Shown: positions 16,789 through 24,919, counted from the stretch's first letter. The stretch: DNA of 64,000 bases from Candidatus Obscuribacter sp. (GCA_016712465.1 JADJQZ010000001.1:124001-188000), one strand, 5' to 3'. The notes: generated by a model not told the origin, from the letters alone. Program-made: numbers and translations.

Positions 16789-16859
16789 GAGAGCATTTAG
16801 GTGGGAAGCAGGGGACCGCTTCGCACTTAAATGCTCTCTAGCAAGAGTCTGCTAGAGAG
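16789..16859 (-). promoter_or_regulatory. bistable leader element, diverged copy 3
   Basis: Hairpin A pairs 16789-16803 with 16824-16838 (14 Watson-Crick pairs plus one G-T) and can be extended inward by GAAGC/GCTTC. Hairpin B pairs CTCTCTAGCA (16834-16843) with TGCTAGAGAG (16850-16859), 10 perfect pairs. The B arms differ from copies 1 and 2, yet pairing and the overlap with A are kept. It lies upstream of GW copy 3. Confidence 0.6.
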
Positions 16860-16930
16860 AAATGGAGGGGACTTGCCTGGCGGCAAGCCCCTTCCAGGTC
16901 AAGCTGGTTCGATGGGTAGTCGAATTCGCT

Positions 16931-17770
16931 TTAGCTGTTGTTGCTGTGCCCGTGCTCGCCGTCGGCGTGCAGTTGCCGGCAGGTGAGGCACCAGGCTTGC
17001 GGCTGCATGGCAGCGAGGAACTGTCGCACCGCTTCTTCCTTGTCGCCGGGGTTGATGCCCATGAGCGGCAGCAGGAATTCCAGCCGGTCACCCATGGCGC
17101 CTTCGCTCACCGCGCCGCTCGTTTCGAGCGGTTGGTTCGCCGGCAGATCGAGGACTCTGTGCGCGTACTCGTGATCGACCACGGGCTTGCCGGCTCCCCA
17201 GTTGAATTCGCCGGCGAAGATGGCGTGGGCATAGGGGTCTCCCCAGGCTCCCGGCATTTCGTGGCGGAGGATTTCCATCTGCAGGGCCCGGCGGCCGGCC
17301 TCGTCGGGCAGCGGGAAGTGCAGCATGCCGTCCTGGTAGAACGGCCGCTGTGCGTCCACACAGAGGAGCCCCGGGATGGAGCGCCCGCGGCTGTCCAGGC
17401 GGTTCCAGTTGAAGCGTGGCAGCCGCAAGTTCTGAATGAGAAGGCTGATGTAGTCCGGTTCCGCTTGCGGAGCCTCTTGCTGAGCGATGAACTCAGCCAG
17501 AGGCAGTTCCGCGAAGTTGACGGCGCTGCCGCTTTGCTCGGCCTCCTGGATGGAAGCCCCCCAGGTCCAGCCCTGCACATCGGTCACCGGGGCGCTGAGG
17601 AACTGCACGAAAGGCAGCTCCTCGGCGGTGACTTCCATGCCCTGGGCGAGCGCCGCCTCGATGGCGGTGCGCCAGGTGCATTCGATGCCGGGGATGTTCA
17701 GGTCGAGGAAACGCTCGGCCAGGGCGGGGTAAGCGGTCTGCCCCAGGTTCAGGTTGGTGGTAGCGTTCAT
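16931..17770 (-). CDS. GW-repeat N-terminus fused to a larger domain (279 aa)
   Basis: Residues 1-95 carry two diverged GW units (ECTWRTAIEAALAQGM and QGWTWGASIQEAEQSG, each followed by ELPFxxF/ELPLxxF). About 180 residues of unrelated sequence follow, with several strands (YISLLIQNLRLPRF), a region ending in HEYAHRVLDL, and a C-terminal CLTC pair near residue 265 followed by a His-rich tail. It is the first gene of the four-gene tandem group. The fusion shows the GW unit can act as a module. Confidence 0.7.
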   Translation of the reverse strand: MNATTNLNLGQTAYPALAERFLDLNIPGIECTWRTAIEAALAQGMEVTAEELPFVQFLSAPVTDVQGWTWGASIQEAEQSGSAVNFAELPLAEFIAQQEAPQAEPDYISLLIQNLRLPRFNWNRLDSRGRSIPGLLCVDAQRPFYQDGMLHFPLPDEAGRRALQMEILRHEMPGAWGDPYAHAIFAGEFNWGAGKPVVDHEYAHRVLDLPANQPLETSGAVSEGAMGDRLEFLLPLMGINPGDKEEAVRQFLAAMQPQAWCLTCRQLHADGEHGHSNNS

Positions 17771-17813
17771 GGAATACCTTTCGGTGAGAGTTACGGAAGC
17801 GACTGACATTCGT

Positions 17814-17834
17814 CCCTGCATTTTCAGTGCAGGG
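17814..17834 (-). terminator. short hairpin at the stop codon
   Basis: CCCTGCA/TGCAGGG is a perfect 7-bp stem overlapping the end of the 140-aa gene. Confidence 0.5.
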
Positions 17835-18246
17835 TGCCGGAGCCGCGATGCTCGGCGCCGCTCAACATGGGCAAGTGTTCCTCGGGGATGAGGAACTCGC
17901 GCTTGCTGAACTGCGCCGAGTGGTTGAGGAGATGGCAGGCCCTGGTGGAGAGGGCTGCAATTCTGCCTCCGAAGCAGTCGCTGGTGGAGCCAAGCCGGAT
18001 ATCGCCGCTTTCCTGGAGAGTGGCCAGCAGGGTGTCTTCGAAGCGCACCTCGATGACGTCCATGCCTTTGGCTCCGGGCAGGTCGTAGGCGATGTCCTGG
18101 GCCAGGCGCCAGGCTGCATCGAAGTCCTCATGCAGAGTGTCCCCGCGCTCAGTTTCGTCGTTCAGCACGGGCGTGTAACCGTCCGTGCTGTGCGATTCAC
18201 AAAAGCGCGATTCGGGACGGGTGGATAGGTAGTAGAGAGTCGCCAT
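17824..18246 (-). CDS. hypothetical protein, 140 aa
   Basis: A mixed alpha/beta soluble protein (TLYYLSTR at the start; a central helix DAAWRLAQDIAYDL followed by MDVIEVRFEDTLLATL). No family recognised. AAAGGAGG lies 5 nt before the ATG. It is 12 bp from the stop of the RapZ-C-like gene, so the two are probably co-transcribed. Confidence 0.65.
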   Translation of the reverse strand: MATLYYLSTRPESRFCESHSTDGYTPVLNDETERGDTLHEDFDAAWRLAQDIAYDLPGAKGMDVIEVRFEDTLLATLQESGDIRLGSTSDCFGGRIAALSTRACHLLNHSAQFSKREFLIPEEHLPMLSGAEHRGSGTLH

Positions 18247-18258
18247 GGCAACCTCCTT

Positions 18259-18684
18259 TCAGTTTTCGAGACTGGTCTTGTCTCGATGGTTGATGACGAC
18301 TCGCACGCCCTCCCATTCGGGATGCGACGAGATCAGCTCCTGCACGATGCGCCGGGCCTCGATGGTGAAGTAGCGCGAGCGGTGTTTGCCGCCCGTGCAC
18401 TTGAACACCAGCAAGATGTCCTTCTCCAGGTGGTAGCGGGAGTTGGTCAGGAGCCCCGGCAGCCAGGCCTTGAGCATGAGCGTCAGGGCCTCGCGCATTT
18501 CCGGCACGCCGGGAGAGTTCTCGAGGAAGTGCCGCACCGCCCTGGCTGCGCCTGTTTGGGGGCGCAGTTTCGGGTCGTAGTGCGGGTTCTCGAAGCCCCG
18601 GCAGTCGATGAGCAGGTCGGCGTCTTCCGGCGGCTTACCGTGCTTGGCGCCGCAAGAGACTACACGAATTGTGCGTTTCTTCAT
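18259..18684 (-). CDS. stand-alone RapZ C-terminal-like domain protein
   Basis: The 141-aa protein matches the C-terminal domain of RapZ, without the N-terminal kinase-like domain. It has DLLIDCRGFENPHYD, then LRPQTGAARAVRHFLE, then the signature VFKCTGGKHRSRYF. In RapZ this domain senses glucosamine-6-phosphate and binds small RNAs. Single-domain versions exist in other bacteria with unknown roles. The start at 18684 has AAGGAG upstream. It is followed closely by the 140-aa gene, suggesting an operon. Confidence 0.75.
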   Translation of the reverse strand: MKKRTIRVVSCGAKHGKPPEDADLLIDCRGFENPHYDPKLRPQTGAARAVRHFLENSPGVPEMREALTLMLKAWLPGLLTNSRYHLEKDILLVFKCTGGKHRSRYFTIEARRIVQELISSHPEWEGVRVVINHRDKTSLEN

Positions 18685-18712
18685 GTCGTTCTCCTTACAG
18701 AGTTGCACGCTT

Positions 18713-19180
18713 TCAGGCGCGCCGGAAGTGTTGGTTTTCGCTCATCACCTTGATGAACTGGCGGATGAGCAGCTGAGCGCATTCCTTGCGGAAGACCCAG
18801 GGACCATCACTGTTCATCACGAACCAGTCCCGCTGATACTGCACCGCGCCGCCGTCTTTGGAGGCAAAGGAGAAGTCCACGGGGATGACTCGCTTGGTTT
18901 TGATTTCGATCAGGAGCAGGTCGAAGCCCTGACGGTCGTAGTCACCGCCTACTTCGGTTTCTTCCGCTCGCCAACCGCTCTTGAGGGTCTCCAGGTAGGC
19001 GATGATGAAAGCGGCGGCGGCGTGTTGCGCCTTGATGCCGTCTTCCAGTTCCATCTCTTCTCTGGTGAGACGGCGCTTGGAGCTGTCGTCTCGGTTGTGG
19101 GGGCGGTCGCCGACCTTATGCGCCGCCGTAATCGGGTGGACCCGGTAGCCGGCTCCGGTTGTTGCTGTGAGTGCTTTCAT
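18713..19180 (-). CDS. hypothetical protein, possibly nuclease-like, 155 aa
   Basis: After a basic N-terminus and a helix (MELEDGIKAQHAAAAFIIAYLETL) comes GFDLLLIEIKTKRVIPVDFSFASK, an acidic-strand-strand pattern faintly like PD-(D/E)XK folds. The canonical (D/E)XK is not clear, so the call stays open. It lies 28 bp upstream of the RapZ-C-like gene with no hairpin between them. Confidence 0.55.
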   Translation of the reverse strand: MKALTATTGAGYRVHPITAAHKVGDRPHNRDDSSKRRLTREEMELEDGIKAQHAAAAFIIAYLETLKSGWRAEETEVGGDYDRQGFDLLLIEIKTKRVIPVDFSFASKDGGAVQYQRDWFVMNSDGPWVFRKECAQLLIRQFIKVMSENQHFRRA

Positions 19181-19238
19181 GGTAGTTTCTCGCTTTCTTT
19201 GGTTTCAATGTGGTTTCCAGTTGTTTCACCGTTTAGGA

Positions 19239-19265
19239 CAGGCTGAAGTGGTGACTTTCAGCCTG
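19239..19265 (-). terminator. hairpin terminator
   Basis: CAGGCTGAA/TTCAGCCTG is a perfect 9-bp stem. It lies downstream of the 119-aa gene at 19421. Confidence 0.6.
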
Positions 19266-19420
19266 GTCGCCGATTTCTTACCGTCGGCTCAAGAGACTTC
19301 TCAGCCTCACGCGGCCGCAGACCAGCTTGTGGCTGCTGCGTTTTCCTCCGTGGTGGCGGAGGCGAACAGCGAAGCCGGATGGTCTTTTGGACCACCCGAC
19401 TTGTCTGTTTCTGCTTCTTC

Positions 19421-19780
19421 CTAGCCGATCATCCCCATGGCGCGGCGCACATCGTCACTGCGGCTCGTGCTGGGGGCGTGGAAGTGGCCGCCCAGGCGAG
19501 GGGCTGCACCACCACCGTTTCGCCAGTGGCGCATCTGCTCCAGGCTGATGGTCATCTCGCCGCTCTTGCACTGGGTGCGCGTCGGGTCGATGATGCGCAG
19601 GCGCGGCTCGAAGCCGTCCTCGCTTTCCAGAATGGCCAGCGCCGCCGACTGGAGGATTTCTCCGTCGGAGGCGCCGGTGCGGCTGGCCTGACGTTCGGTG
19701 CGGCGGACGCCCTCCACTTCAATGAGGACGGAGGCGCCCTGACGCGGGTCGCTGATATACAACTCGAGGTGCTTGCCCAT
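19421..19780 (-). CDS. hypothetical protein, 119 aa
   Basis: A beta-rich N-terminal half (LELYISDPRQG, SVLIEVEGVRR), a helix and a further strand pair (RLRIIDPTRTQCK), with a Gly/His-rich C-terminus (GGGAAPRLGGHFHA). No family recognised. AAGGAG lies 9 nt before the ATG. Confidence 0.65.
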   Translation of the reverse strand: MGKHLELYISDPRQGASVLIEVEGVRRTERQASRTGASDGEILQSAALAILESEDGFEPRLRIIDPTRTQCKSGEMTISLEQMRHWRNGGGAAPRLGGHFHAPSTSRSDDVRRAMGMIG

Positions 19781-19890
19781 GGCAAAGTCTCCTTGTTGAT
19801 GAAGCAGGTTGAACGAAGGCAGGAGCCGACGGACCGGTTGAGCGGCTCATCAGCTCCTGCTTTTACTTCTGGAGCGGCTTCTTCCTGCGC

Positions 19891-20520
19891 TCAGCTCTTG
19901 CTGGAGATTTCAGCGTAGAGCTGCAGCAGGTACAGGAAGAAGTTGATGAAGTCCAGATACAGCGACATGGTCATGCGCACGGCCTCGGGCCAGGTGTCTT
20001 CGCCCTTGGTGAGGCGGAAGAAGTCGAACAGGAAGTAGCCGGCGAAGATCACCATGCCGAGGATGGCGTGGATGATGTTGACCGTGCGCGACATCCTGAC
20101 GAAGATGCCCACCACACCGAAGATGATCAACCCGAAGAGGGCGAACATCAGGTAGGTGCCCATGCCCGAGAAGTCCACGCCCGAGAACATGCCGATCAAG
20201 CCGCAGACGGCCATGGCTCCCGCCGTGCCGGTGAAGCACAGGAAGACGCCTTCCCAGCCGATGCGCTCGCTGTAGCCCTGGATGCAGGGTCCCATGAAGA
20301 GACCCGAGACCAGTGTCCAGGCGAGCAGCAGGCTGATGGCTACCGGTGGTGCGGCCGTCGCCGAGAAGTACACCACGAAGGTGCCGACGAAGAACGCGAT
20401 GCCCAGCCCGATGACGGCGCCCAGGGAGCGGATGTTGCGGCCCAGCCAGACCCCCAGCGCGCTGACGGAGAGGCAGGTGACCAGCAGGAACATGACCTTG
20501 GTAAACAAAGTGGGAAGCAT
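19891..20520 (-). CDS. BAX inhibitor-1 (BI-1/YccA) family membrane protein
   Basis: The 209-aa protein has about seven hydrophobic segments and ends with the family hallmark: a span (AILGMVIFAGYFLFDFFRL) and then SLYLDFINFFLYLLQL. Members act as pH-sensitive calcium leak channels or as partners and inhibitors of the FtsH protease (YccA in E. coli). An FtsH-type protease is encoded at 35890-38004 in the same island, which makes a functional link possible but unproven. The ATG at 20520 lies upstream of MLPTLFTKVMFLLV. Confidence 0.88.
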   Translation of the reverse strand: MLPTLFTKVMFLLVTCLSVSALGVWLGRNIRSLGAVIGLGIAFFVGTFVVYFSATAAPPVAISLLLAWTLVSGLFMGPCIQGYSERIGWEGVFLCFTGTAGAMAVCGLIGMFSGVDFSGMGTYLMFALFGLIIFGVVGIFVRMSRTVNIIHAILGMVIFAGYFLFDFFRLTKGEDTWPEAVRMTMSLYLDFINFFLYLLQLYAEISSKS

Positions 20521-20560
20521 ATTTGACTCCAGTTCTTGAAAGAAGGTTCAGATGTGCAGC

Positions 20561-20592
20561 ACGCACCCCCTGCCCAGTGGCAGGAGGTGCGT
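20561..20592 (-). terminator. hairpin terminator
   Basis: ACGCACCcCCTGCC pairs with GGCAGGAGGTGCGT around a short loop. It lies downstream of the 298-aa gene. Confidence 0.65.
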
Positions 20593-20633
20593 TACTGCGT
20601 TGGTTGAGGTTGCTGTTTGCCTTGACCTGAATT

Positions 20634-21530
20634 TCAGGCCGCGACTGCAGGCGCGTCCGCTGTCAGGCGGGCGCGCATGAGGCGTGAGTAGTCGCTGGGC
20701 ACGCAGTCCCGGAGAGCATCGGCCAGAGCTTGCGCCAGCTTCTGCGCCGCCTTCATGTGAGGGTTGACCTCACTGGCGCGCACGCAGTAGGAGCTGGTTG
20801 TCCGGTTGTAGACGCTCTTGGGTGTGTCCACTGAGACGACGACCCGGGTCTCGTAGTCGGCCGTAGCAGCGAAGTACCACTGCAGAACCGAGACACGGAC
20901 ACGGGTTTTCACCGCCCGGTCGACCGCGGGCAGTTTGCCCGTCAGCCAAGCGAGCGGGCTTTTCTCGCCCAGGGTGTAGAAGCTGCGCCAGACGAAGGTC
21001 ATTCCGTCCGAGCCTTCCACGTAGCTGGCAGGCATCTGCCTCATCTTGCCGCGAACGGGCAAGATGCCGTCTTCGCGGACATGGAGCTTGCGCTCGCTGC
21101 CCAGCTCGGCGGCACGTTCCACCAGACCCAGCTTTTCGGTAATGGTCTTGATGAGCGCGCTGATGTCAGCTTGCCCATGCCCCATCACCACGAAGCCGAA
21201 GTCGCGGCGGGCGTTGGTCGGATCTTCCGCCTGGTTGCCGCCGGTCAGGCTCAGGTCCACGTTGCCGTGAAACCCTTGCCCTTCCGTCGAGAGATCTGCG
21301 AAGCCACTTTCGGGACTGCAGTCGTGCGCGCTGGTCAGGTGCGAGATGACCAGCGCGGCGTGGGTGGTTGCACCTTCCGTCGTGTGACCGAGATCACCGC
21401 AGTGTGCATGTCCTTCCATGCCGAAGCCGAAGTCCACGTCACCGCAGTCGAAGCCGACCGCACCGTCGAAGGCGCCGTCGAGGTCAGCTGATGACCCGAC
21501 GCCGACACTTCCAGAGATTCCCATAGCCAT
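20634..21530 (-). CDS. hypothetical protein, 298 aa, Gly/Asp/His/Cys-rich N-terminus
   Basis: The first 90 residues are Gly/Asp-rich with scattered His and Cys (FDCGDVDFGFGMEGHAHCGD), a composition suited to metal binding. The remaining 200 residues form an alpha/beta domain with alternating strands (LQWYFAATADYETRVVVSV) and a helical C-terminus. No family recognised. The start at 21530 follows AAAGGAG. TATCTGTAACCC of the island's leader type lies upstream. Confidence 0.65.
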   Translation of the reverse strand: MAMGISGSVGVGSSADLDGAFDGAVGFDCGDVDFGFGMEGHAHCGDLGHTTEGATTHAALVISHLTSAHDCSPESGFADLSTEGQGFHGNVDLSLTGGNQAEDPTNARRDFGFVVMGHGQADISALIKTITEKLGLVERAAELGSERKLHVREDGILPVRGKMRQMPASYVEGSDGMTFVWRSFYTLGEKSPLAWLTGKLPAVDRAVKTRVRVSVLQWYFAATADYETRVVVSVDTPKSVYNRTTSSYCVRASEVNPHMKAAQKLAQALADALRDCVPSDYSRLMRARLTADAPAVAA

Positions 21531-21599
21531 GGTATTACTCCTTTCATTAGGCAATGCACCGGCACGGTCGAGACCGTACCGGCACGGGTTACAGATAAA

Positions 21600-22652
21600 C
21601 TAGGCAGCCTCGGAATTGAGGATGCCAGCTTCGTTTTCGGTCTGAGGCGGTTCAGCCGCTTCAACCGCCGCTTTCACTTCCTGCGCCTGGCGACGTGCTT
21701 CCAGCCACTGGCGGTTCTTCGGGCAACTGAAGCGGAACGAGCAGCCACGGCAGTGACCACCTTCCTTCAGTTCGAACTCGCCCCGAGTCCACGCTTCGTC
21801 CATCTTCCTGACCGTAGCCTGGATACCGTGAAGTTCCTGCTCCTGACGGTCGGACAACTGCCGACCGCTGATGAAGCGGGGTTCCTCGAAGGGCTCGTCC
21901 AGGATGTTGCCCTGGAAGTCCCTCAGGTACCGGACCACAGTCTTGATGGTGCCCGTGAAACCGAGTGCTTTGGTTTCGCGAGCCACGAAGGCGAAGAAGA
22001 AGGCTGCCGACACGTGATGGCGCCGACGACCCTTGGTGGTCTTCTCGTCCACGATCAGGAGGTAGCGACCGCGTTCGTCACGGCTGATGGCCATGACGTC
22101 GGGTTTGGCGTACCACCAGGTGTTCGTGTACGAGTCGAAGTACACCATGGGCTCCGGCTCCTTCTGCATCGACACGGACTTGGACGAATCCTCATCCTGA
22201 GCCTTTGCCGCCTTGACGATGAGCGCCTTGACCTGTTCCGCCACCTGGGCCCGTTCCGCTTCCGGAACCGACTTGAGCAGCTTGGTCACGTCGACGAGAC
22301 GCTCCTGTTCGGGCTTGGCGATTTCGCCGTGCACAGCCTGACCGATGGCATCGCCAACGGTGCGCTCGCCCGGCTTGTCGCCTTCCGCCCACATCAAGTA
22401 AGCGCCCTGGCACTCCATGAAACGATGGATGTCCGAGACGGACACCGTCCTGTTCCAGGGACCGAGCACGCTGATGGTGCCGTTCTCGTTCATCTCGCGC
22501 AGGCGAGCGACGCGGCGCTTGAACTGCTTGGCCGGCTTCTGCACGGTCGTGGCAGCGGTTTCGTTGGCAGGCTTGGCATCAGTGACGCTGCCCGCATTGA
22601 TGACACTGGTGGCGACAGGGCGACCCCAGTTGGTTTCGGTTTCGATAAACAT
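21600..22652 (-). CDS. PD-(D/E)XK nuclease with probable Fe-S cluster (Cas4/RecB-type)
   Basis: The 350-aa protein has a conserved N-terminal Cys (SDIHRFMECQGAYLMW), a nuclease core with KPDVMAI followed by LLIVDEKTTKG (Asp, then the DxK pair), and a C-terminal triad of cysteines in CRGCSFRFSC. One N-terminal plus three C-terminal cysteines is the 4Fe-4S arrangement of Cas4, AddB and Dna2-type exonucleases. It should act on DNA ends. No cas genes or repeat array are nearby. The flanking 50-70 residues are low complexity. The Shine-Dalgarno AAAAGGAG precedes the ATG, and a long structured leader lies upstream. Confidence 0.85.
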   Translation of the reverse strand: MFIETETNWGRPVATSVINAGSVTDAKPANETAATTVQKPAKQFKRRVARLREMNENGTISVLGPWNRTVSVSDIHRFMECQGAYLMWAEGDKPGERTVGDAIGQAVHGEIAKPEQERLVDVTKLLKSVPEAERAQVAEQVKALIVKAAKAQDEDSSKSVSMQKEPEPMVYFDSYTNTWWYAKPDVMAISRDERGRYLLIVDEKTTKGRRRHHVSAAFFFAFVARETKALGFTGTIKTVVRYLRDFQGNILDEPFEEPRFISGRQLSDRQEQELHGIQATVRKMDEAWTRGEFELKEGGHCRGCSFRFSCPKNRQWLEARRQAQEVKAAVEAAEPPQTENEAGILNSEAA

Positions 22653-22695
22653 AGCTTTCTCCTTTTGGACCCGCAGGTCCGGTTACTTACACAGT

Positions 22696-22876
22696 GGTCC
22701 AACTGCGGACCGTTTCTTACGGCAGGTTGCCGTGGGCAATCACTCGATTTCCCCAGTCGTGCCCCTTACCCGGCACGACCAGCACTAGACCGCATACAAC
22801 CCAAGCCCGGGTAACAACCTTTCATGGGCGCCGACGTCTACGAGACGCTGGCTTCATAAGAGGTTGCTTGTATGCG
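22696..22876 (-). promoter_or_regulatory. structured leader upstream of the Fe-S nuclease
   Basis: Four inverted repeats: GGTCC/GGACC (22696-22711), CGGCA/TGCCG (22720-22732), GTCGTGCC/GGCACGAC (22756-22779), and a long rod. The rod pairs CGCATACAA (22791-22799) with TTGTATGCG (22868-22876), then CAACCT with AGGTTG, then an inner GCC..CGTCT/AGACG..GGC. The outermost rod may end the upstream gene; the others sit in the nuclease leader. No known RNA family is recognised. Confidence 0.5.
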
Positions 22877-22949
22877 ACCTGCCCCACCGCAGGATGGTGC
22901 GGATAGGGGATTTTTAACGACGTTTCAAACTTGCTTTCGCCTGCGGAGG

Positions 22950-23333
22950 TTAAGCGCGGGCTTTGGGAGCGGCTACGAGAGCGGTGTTCGCCAGATCGAT
23001 CACCTCGTCGCCTTCCACGTACTCGATGCCTTCACGACCGGTGACGCGGCGCTTCTCGCCACGGGTGCGTTCGATGACGGCTTCGATGGCATGGTTGTCG
23101 CCGGCGGCGATGATCTCCACCTTGCGGCGGCGACCAGCGAGAACCGAGCGAACGATGAAATCGCCGGGGGCGAGTTCACCAAAAACGAGCTTGACGGCCT
23201 GCATCGGATAGCAGTCGTCCACCTTGGAGAGCTCCACGAGGTTTTCGCGAGAGGCGAAAATCTTAGCGGTGAGGGCGCCTCCACAATCACTGAGCACTAC
23301 CACCCGAACGTTCTTGTTCTTGTTGTTGTTCAT
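22950..23333 (-). CDS. hypothetical protein, 127 aa
   Basis: Begins MNNNKNKN, then a beta-rich body (VRVVVLSDCGG, KLVFGELAPGDFIVRSVL, KVEIIAAGDNHAIEAV) that looks like a small barrel. No family recognised. AAAGGA lies before the ATG at 23333; an in-frame start 21 nt upstream is less favoured. It is the first gene of the long leftward block, so its upstream region should hold the block's main promoter. Confidence 0.65.
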   Translation of the reverse strand: MNNNKNKNVRVVVLSDCGGALTAKIFASRENLVELSKVDDCYPMQAVKLVFGELAPGDFIVRSVLAGRRRKVEIIAAGDNHAIEAVIERTRGEKRRVTGREGIEYVEGDEVIDLANTALVAAPKARA

Positions 23334-24186
23334 GGCAATGTCCTTTCTTGGCACTGATTAGTGCCGGGTTAGATGGAAAACAGTTGAACTACTGGGCTTG
23401 GGCTTGGGTTTTTTCTTTTTGAAAATGGGTTGTGTTGAAACGTAAGTTGATACTAATCATCTAGAAAGATGTCAAGCAACTAATTAAGTGTGACAAATAA
23501 ATGACCTGCCTGCCCGCGGCGAATTGCCTCGGTGGTGGGCGTAGTTGCAGGTTGCAGCCCCTGGCGATGGGCCTTTTGGGGCAGTGCGCCGGATGATTTC
23601 GGGGTAGTCCGAAATGATTTTTGATCAGGAAATTGGGCCCGGCATTCCTGTGGTTTCCACGTAGAAGCCTGAAGCTAAGCACTTCTGCGAGCTAGTGATA
23701 GGCATCTAATCTAGGGCTTCCAGCCTTTCGCCGGGAATTTTTGGAAACCGTGAAAATGTTGATTGGGCTGCGCTATCGGTTGAGATGAAAGCTGTCAATT
23801 CCATGGCAAACCCTTTGCGCTAGCTGAGAGAGGGTTAATGAGTTGGCTGTAAACTTTCCTTCTGGTGCCGTGTTTGTCGGTGAATTTTGTTCCATGGGCA
23901 CGCTGAGGAAGCGCGAATTGTAAACCGCCCCAGGTGGGCTCCCTTAACTAGATTTGGGGTGAGCTGCACTGTTTGCTTTTGATATTCAAGAAGCACTCCT
24001 CCCATTACTTCAACAAAAGAAGTCCCTTCAAAAAGCCTTTCCCCCCGGCAATGACTGACTAGCTTCCTTTCCCACTGCGATTTGCAAGTGGCAGGTAGTG
24101 AGCCGTTCTCAGTTTTGAAAAAGAGGAGTAGGAGCCTTACCGCTTGCGGTGAGGGTGTTTATTTTTCTGCTTTTCCAGGAGATTCC
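23334..24186. other. divergent non-coding region between the two island arms
   Basis: About 850 bp without a credible gene on either strand, separating leftward and rightward transcription. It is visibly more AT-rich near 23400-23510 than its surroundings. Apart from the shared element at 23418-23454 and a minus-strand TTGACA (17 nt) TATCAA promoter-like pair just beyond it, I see no iterons or long inverted repeat. Confidence 0.6.
23418..23454 (-). promoter_or_regulatory. conserved upstream element, copy at the 23-kb leftward block
   Basis: This stretch aligns with 38916-38954 at about 30 of 37 positions, with a 2-nt indel. Shared blocks are TTTGAAAAT, GTTG, GTAA and GATACT. It lies about 85 bp upstream of the first leftward gene. 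A TTGACA-like hexamer 17 nt before TATCAA overlaps its distal end on the minus strand. Confidence 0.5.
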
Positions 24187-24459
24187 ATGGACAATTCCAA
24201 TTCCAAGCTGATCGTCACCGTTCTCAGCCAGACCGGCGCTCCCACCTTCGAGGTGGACGGTGAGCAAACCATGCACCAGTTGCGCAGGACAGTGGCCAGG
24301 CGTTTCGGCCTGCAAGTCCAGAGTGACGGACGCGGCGGCCACTTTGCCTTGCCCCACAGCTTCAGCGCCGTTCTGCGGCCGGCCCCTGTGCCCGTGCCCG
24401 TGCCGGTAGACCGGCAGCCGACCTTCCTCGTGCAACGAGGGCATTTCCGCGTGGTCTGA
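24187..24459 (+). CDS. small ubiquitin-like (beta-grasp) protein, 90 aa
   Basis: Residues 6-42 read as strand, turn, strand, helix (KLIVTVLSQTG, TFEVDGEQTMHQLRRTVARRFGL), which follows the start of ubiquitin-like folds. A Gly-rich segment and a Pro-Val repeat (PAPVPVPVPV) come next, and the chain ends FRVV without a Gly-Gly tail. No E1, E2 or JAB protease gene is nearby. The fold call rests on pattern only. CAGGAG is 6-7 nt before the ATG. Confidence 0.5.
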   Translation: MDNSNSKLIVTVLSQTGAPTFEVDGEQTMHQLRRTVARRFGLQVQSDGRGGHFALPHSFSAVLRPAPVPVPVPVDRQPTFLVQRGHFRVV

Positions 24460-24481
24460 GGACCCTTTCAGGAGAAAACAA

Positions 24482-24907
24482 ATGAGTTTCAAAAGTACGG
24501 GTGCCGTCCCGGCCATGGTGCCGCCAGTGGTGCGAGCCATGGTGATCAACACCTTTCACCGCAATCCACTGGCCGTCACTGCCGTTTTTGCCTCCCGGTC
24601 GGATCTGGTCACGGTCACTCCCCGACATCTCGACTGTGATTGCGAGGCTGTCGAGGTGAGCCTTTCCGCCAATTTCGCCGATGAAAAGGACTATCTGGTG
24701 GCAGTTACTCGCGCCGGTGAAAACGGCGAATATTGCCGCTACACGCTGCTGGCCGGCCGGGCTCCTGCCTGGTACGCGCAGCCGCAGAACGAGCACTTCA
24801 ACCCCCTTGCCGGTTCCGATTGCATGGGTAGCGAGAGCCGTATCCTGGTGGCCCTGCCGGTGGCCTTCCTGGCTGAGCGACTGGCCCATGAAAAGCCGAA
24901 GGTGTGA
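24482..24907 (+). CDS. hypothetical protein, 141 aa
   Basis: A mixed alpha/beta soluble protein with a Cys pair (LDCDCEAVEV) and mid-chain aromatic residues. No family recognised. It lies 22 bp downstream of the ubiquitin-like gene with AGGAG upstream, so the two are probably one operon, ended by the terminator that follows. Confidence 0.65.
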   Translation: MSFKSTGAVPAMVPPVVRAMVINTFHRNPLAVTAVFASRSDLVTVTPRHLDCDCEAVEVSLSANFADEKDYLVAVTRAGENGEYCRYTLLAGRAPAWYAQPQNEHFNPLAGSDCMGSESRILVALPVAFLAERLAHEKPKV

Positions 24908-24919
24908 GTTCTGATTTTG

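Noticed and set aside
14828..17770. Toxin-immunity or antifreeze-type reading of the GW repeats
   Set aside because: There is no signal peptide, toxin motif or regular TxT pattern; I describe it only as an unknown repeat.
22791..22876. Possible tRNA or tRNA-like RNA in the nuclease leader
   Set aside because: A closed outer stem exists, but no T-loop GTTCGA, D-arm or 7-nt anticodon loop can be laid out.
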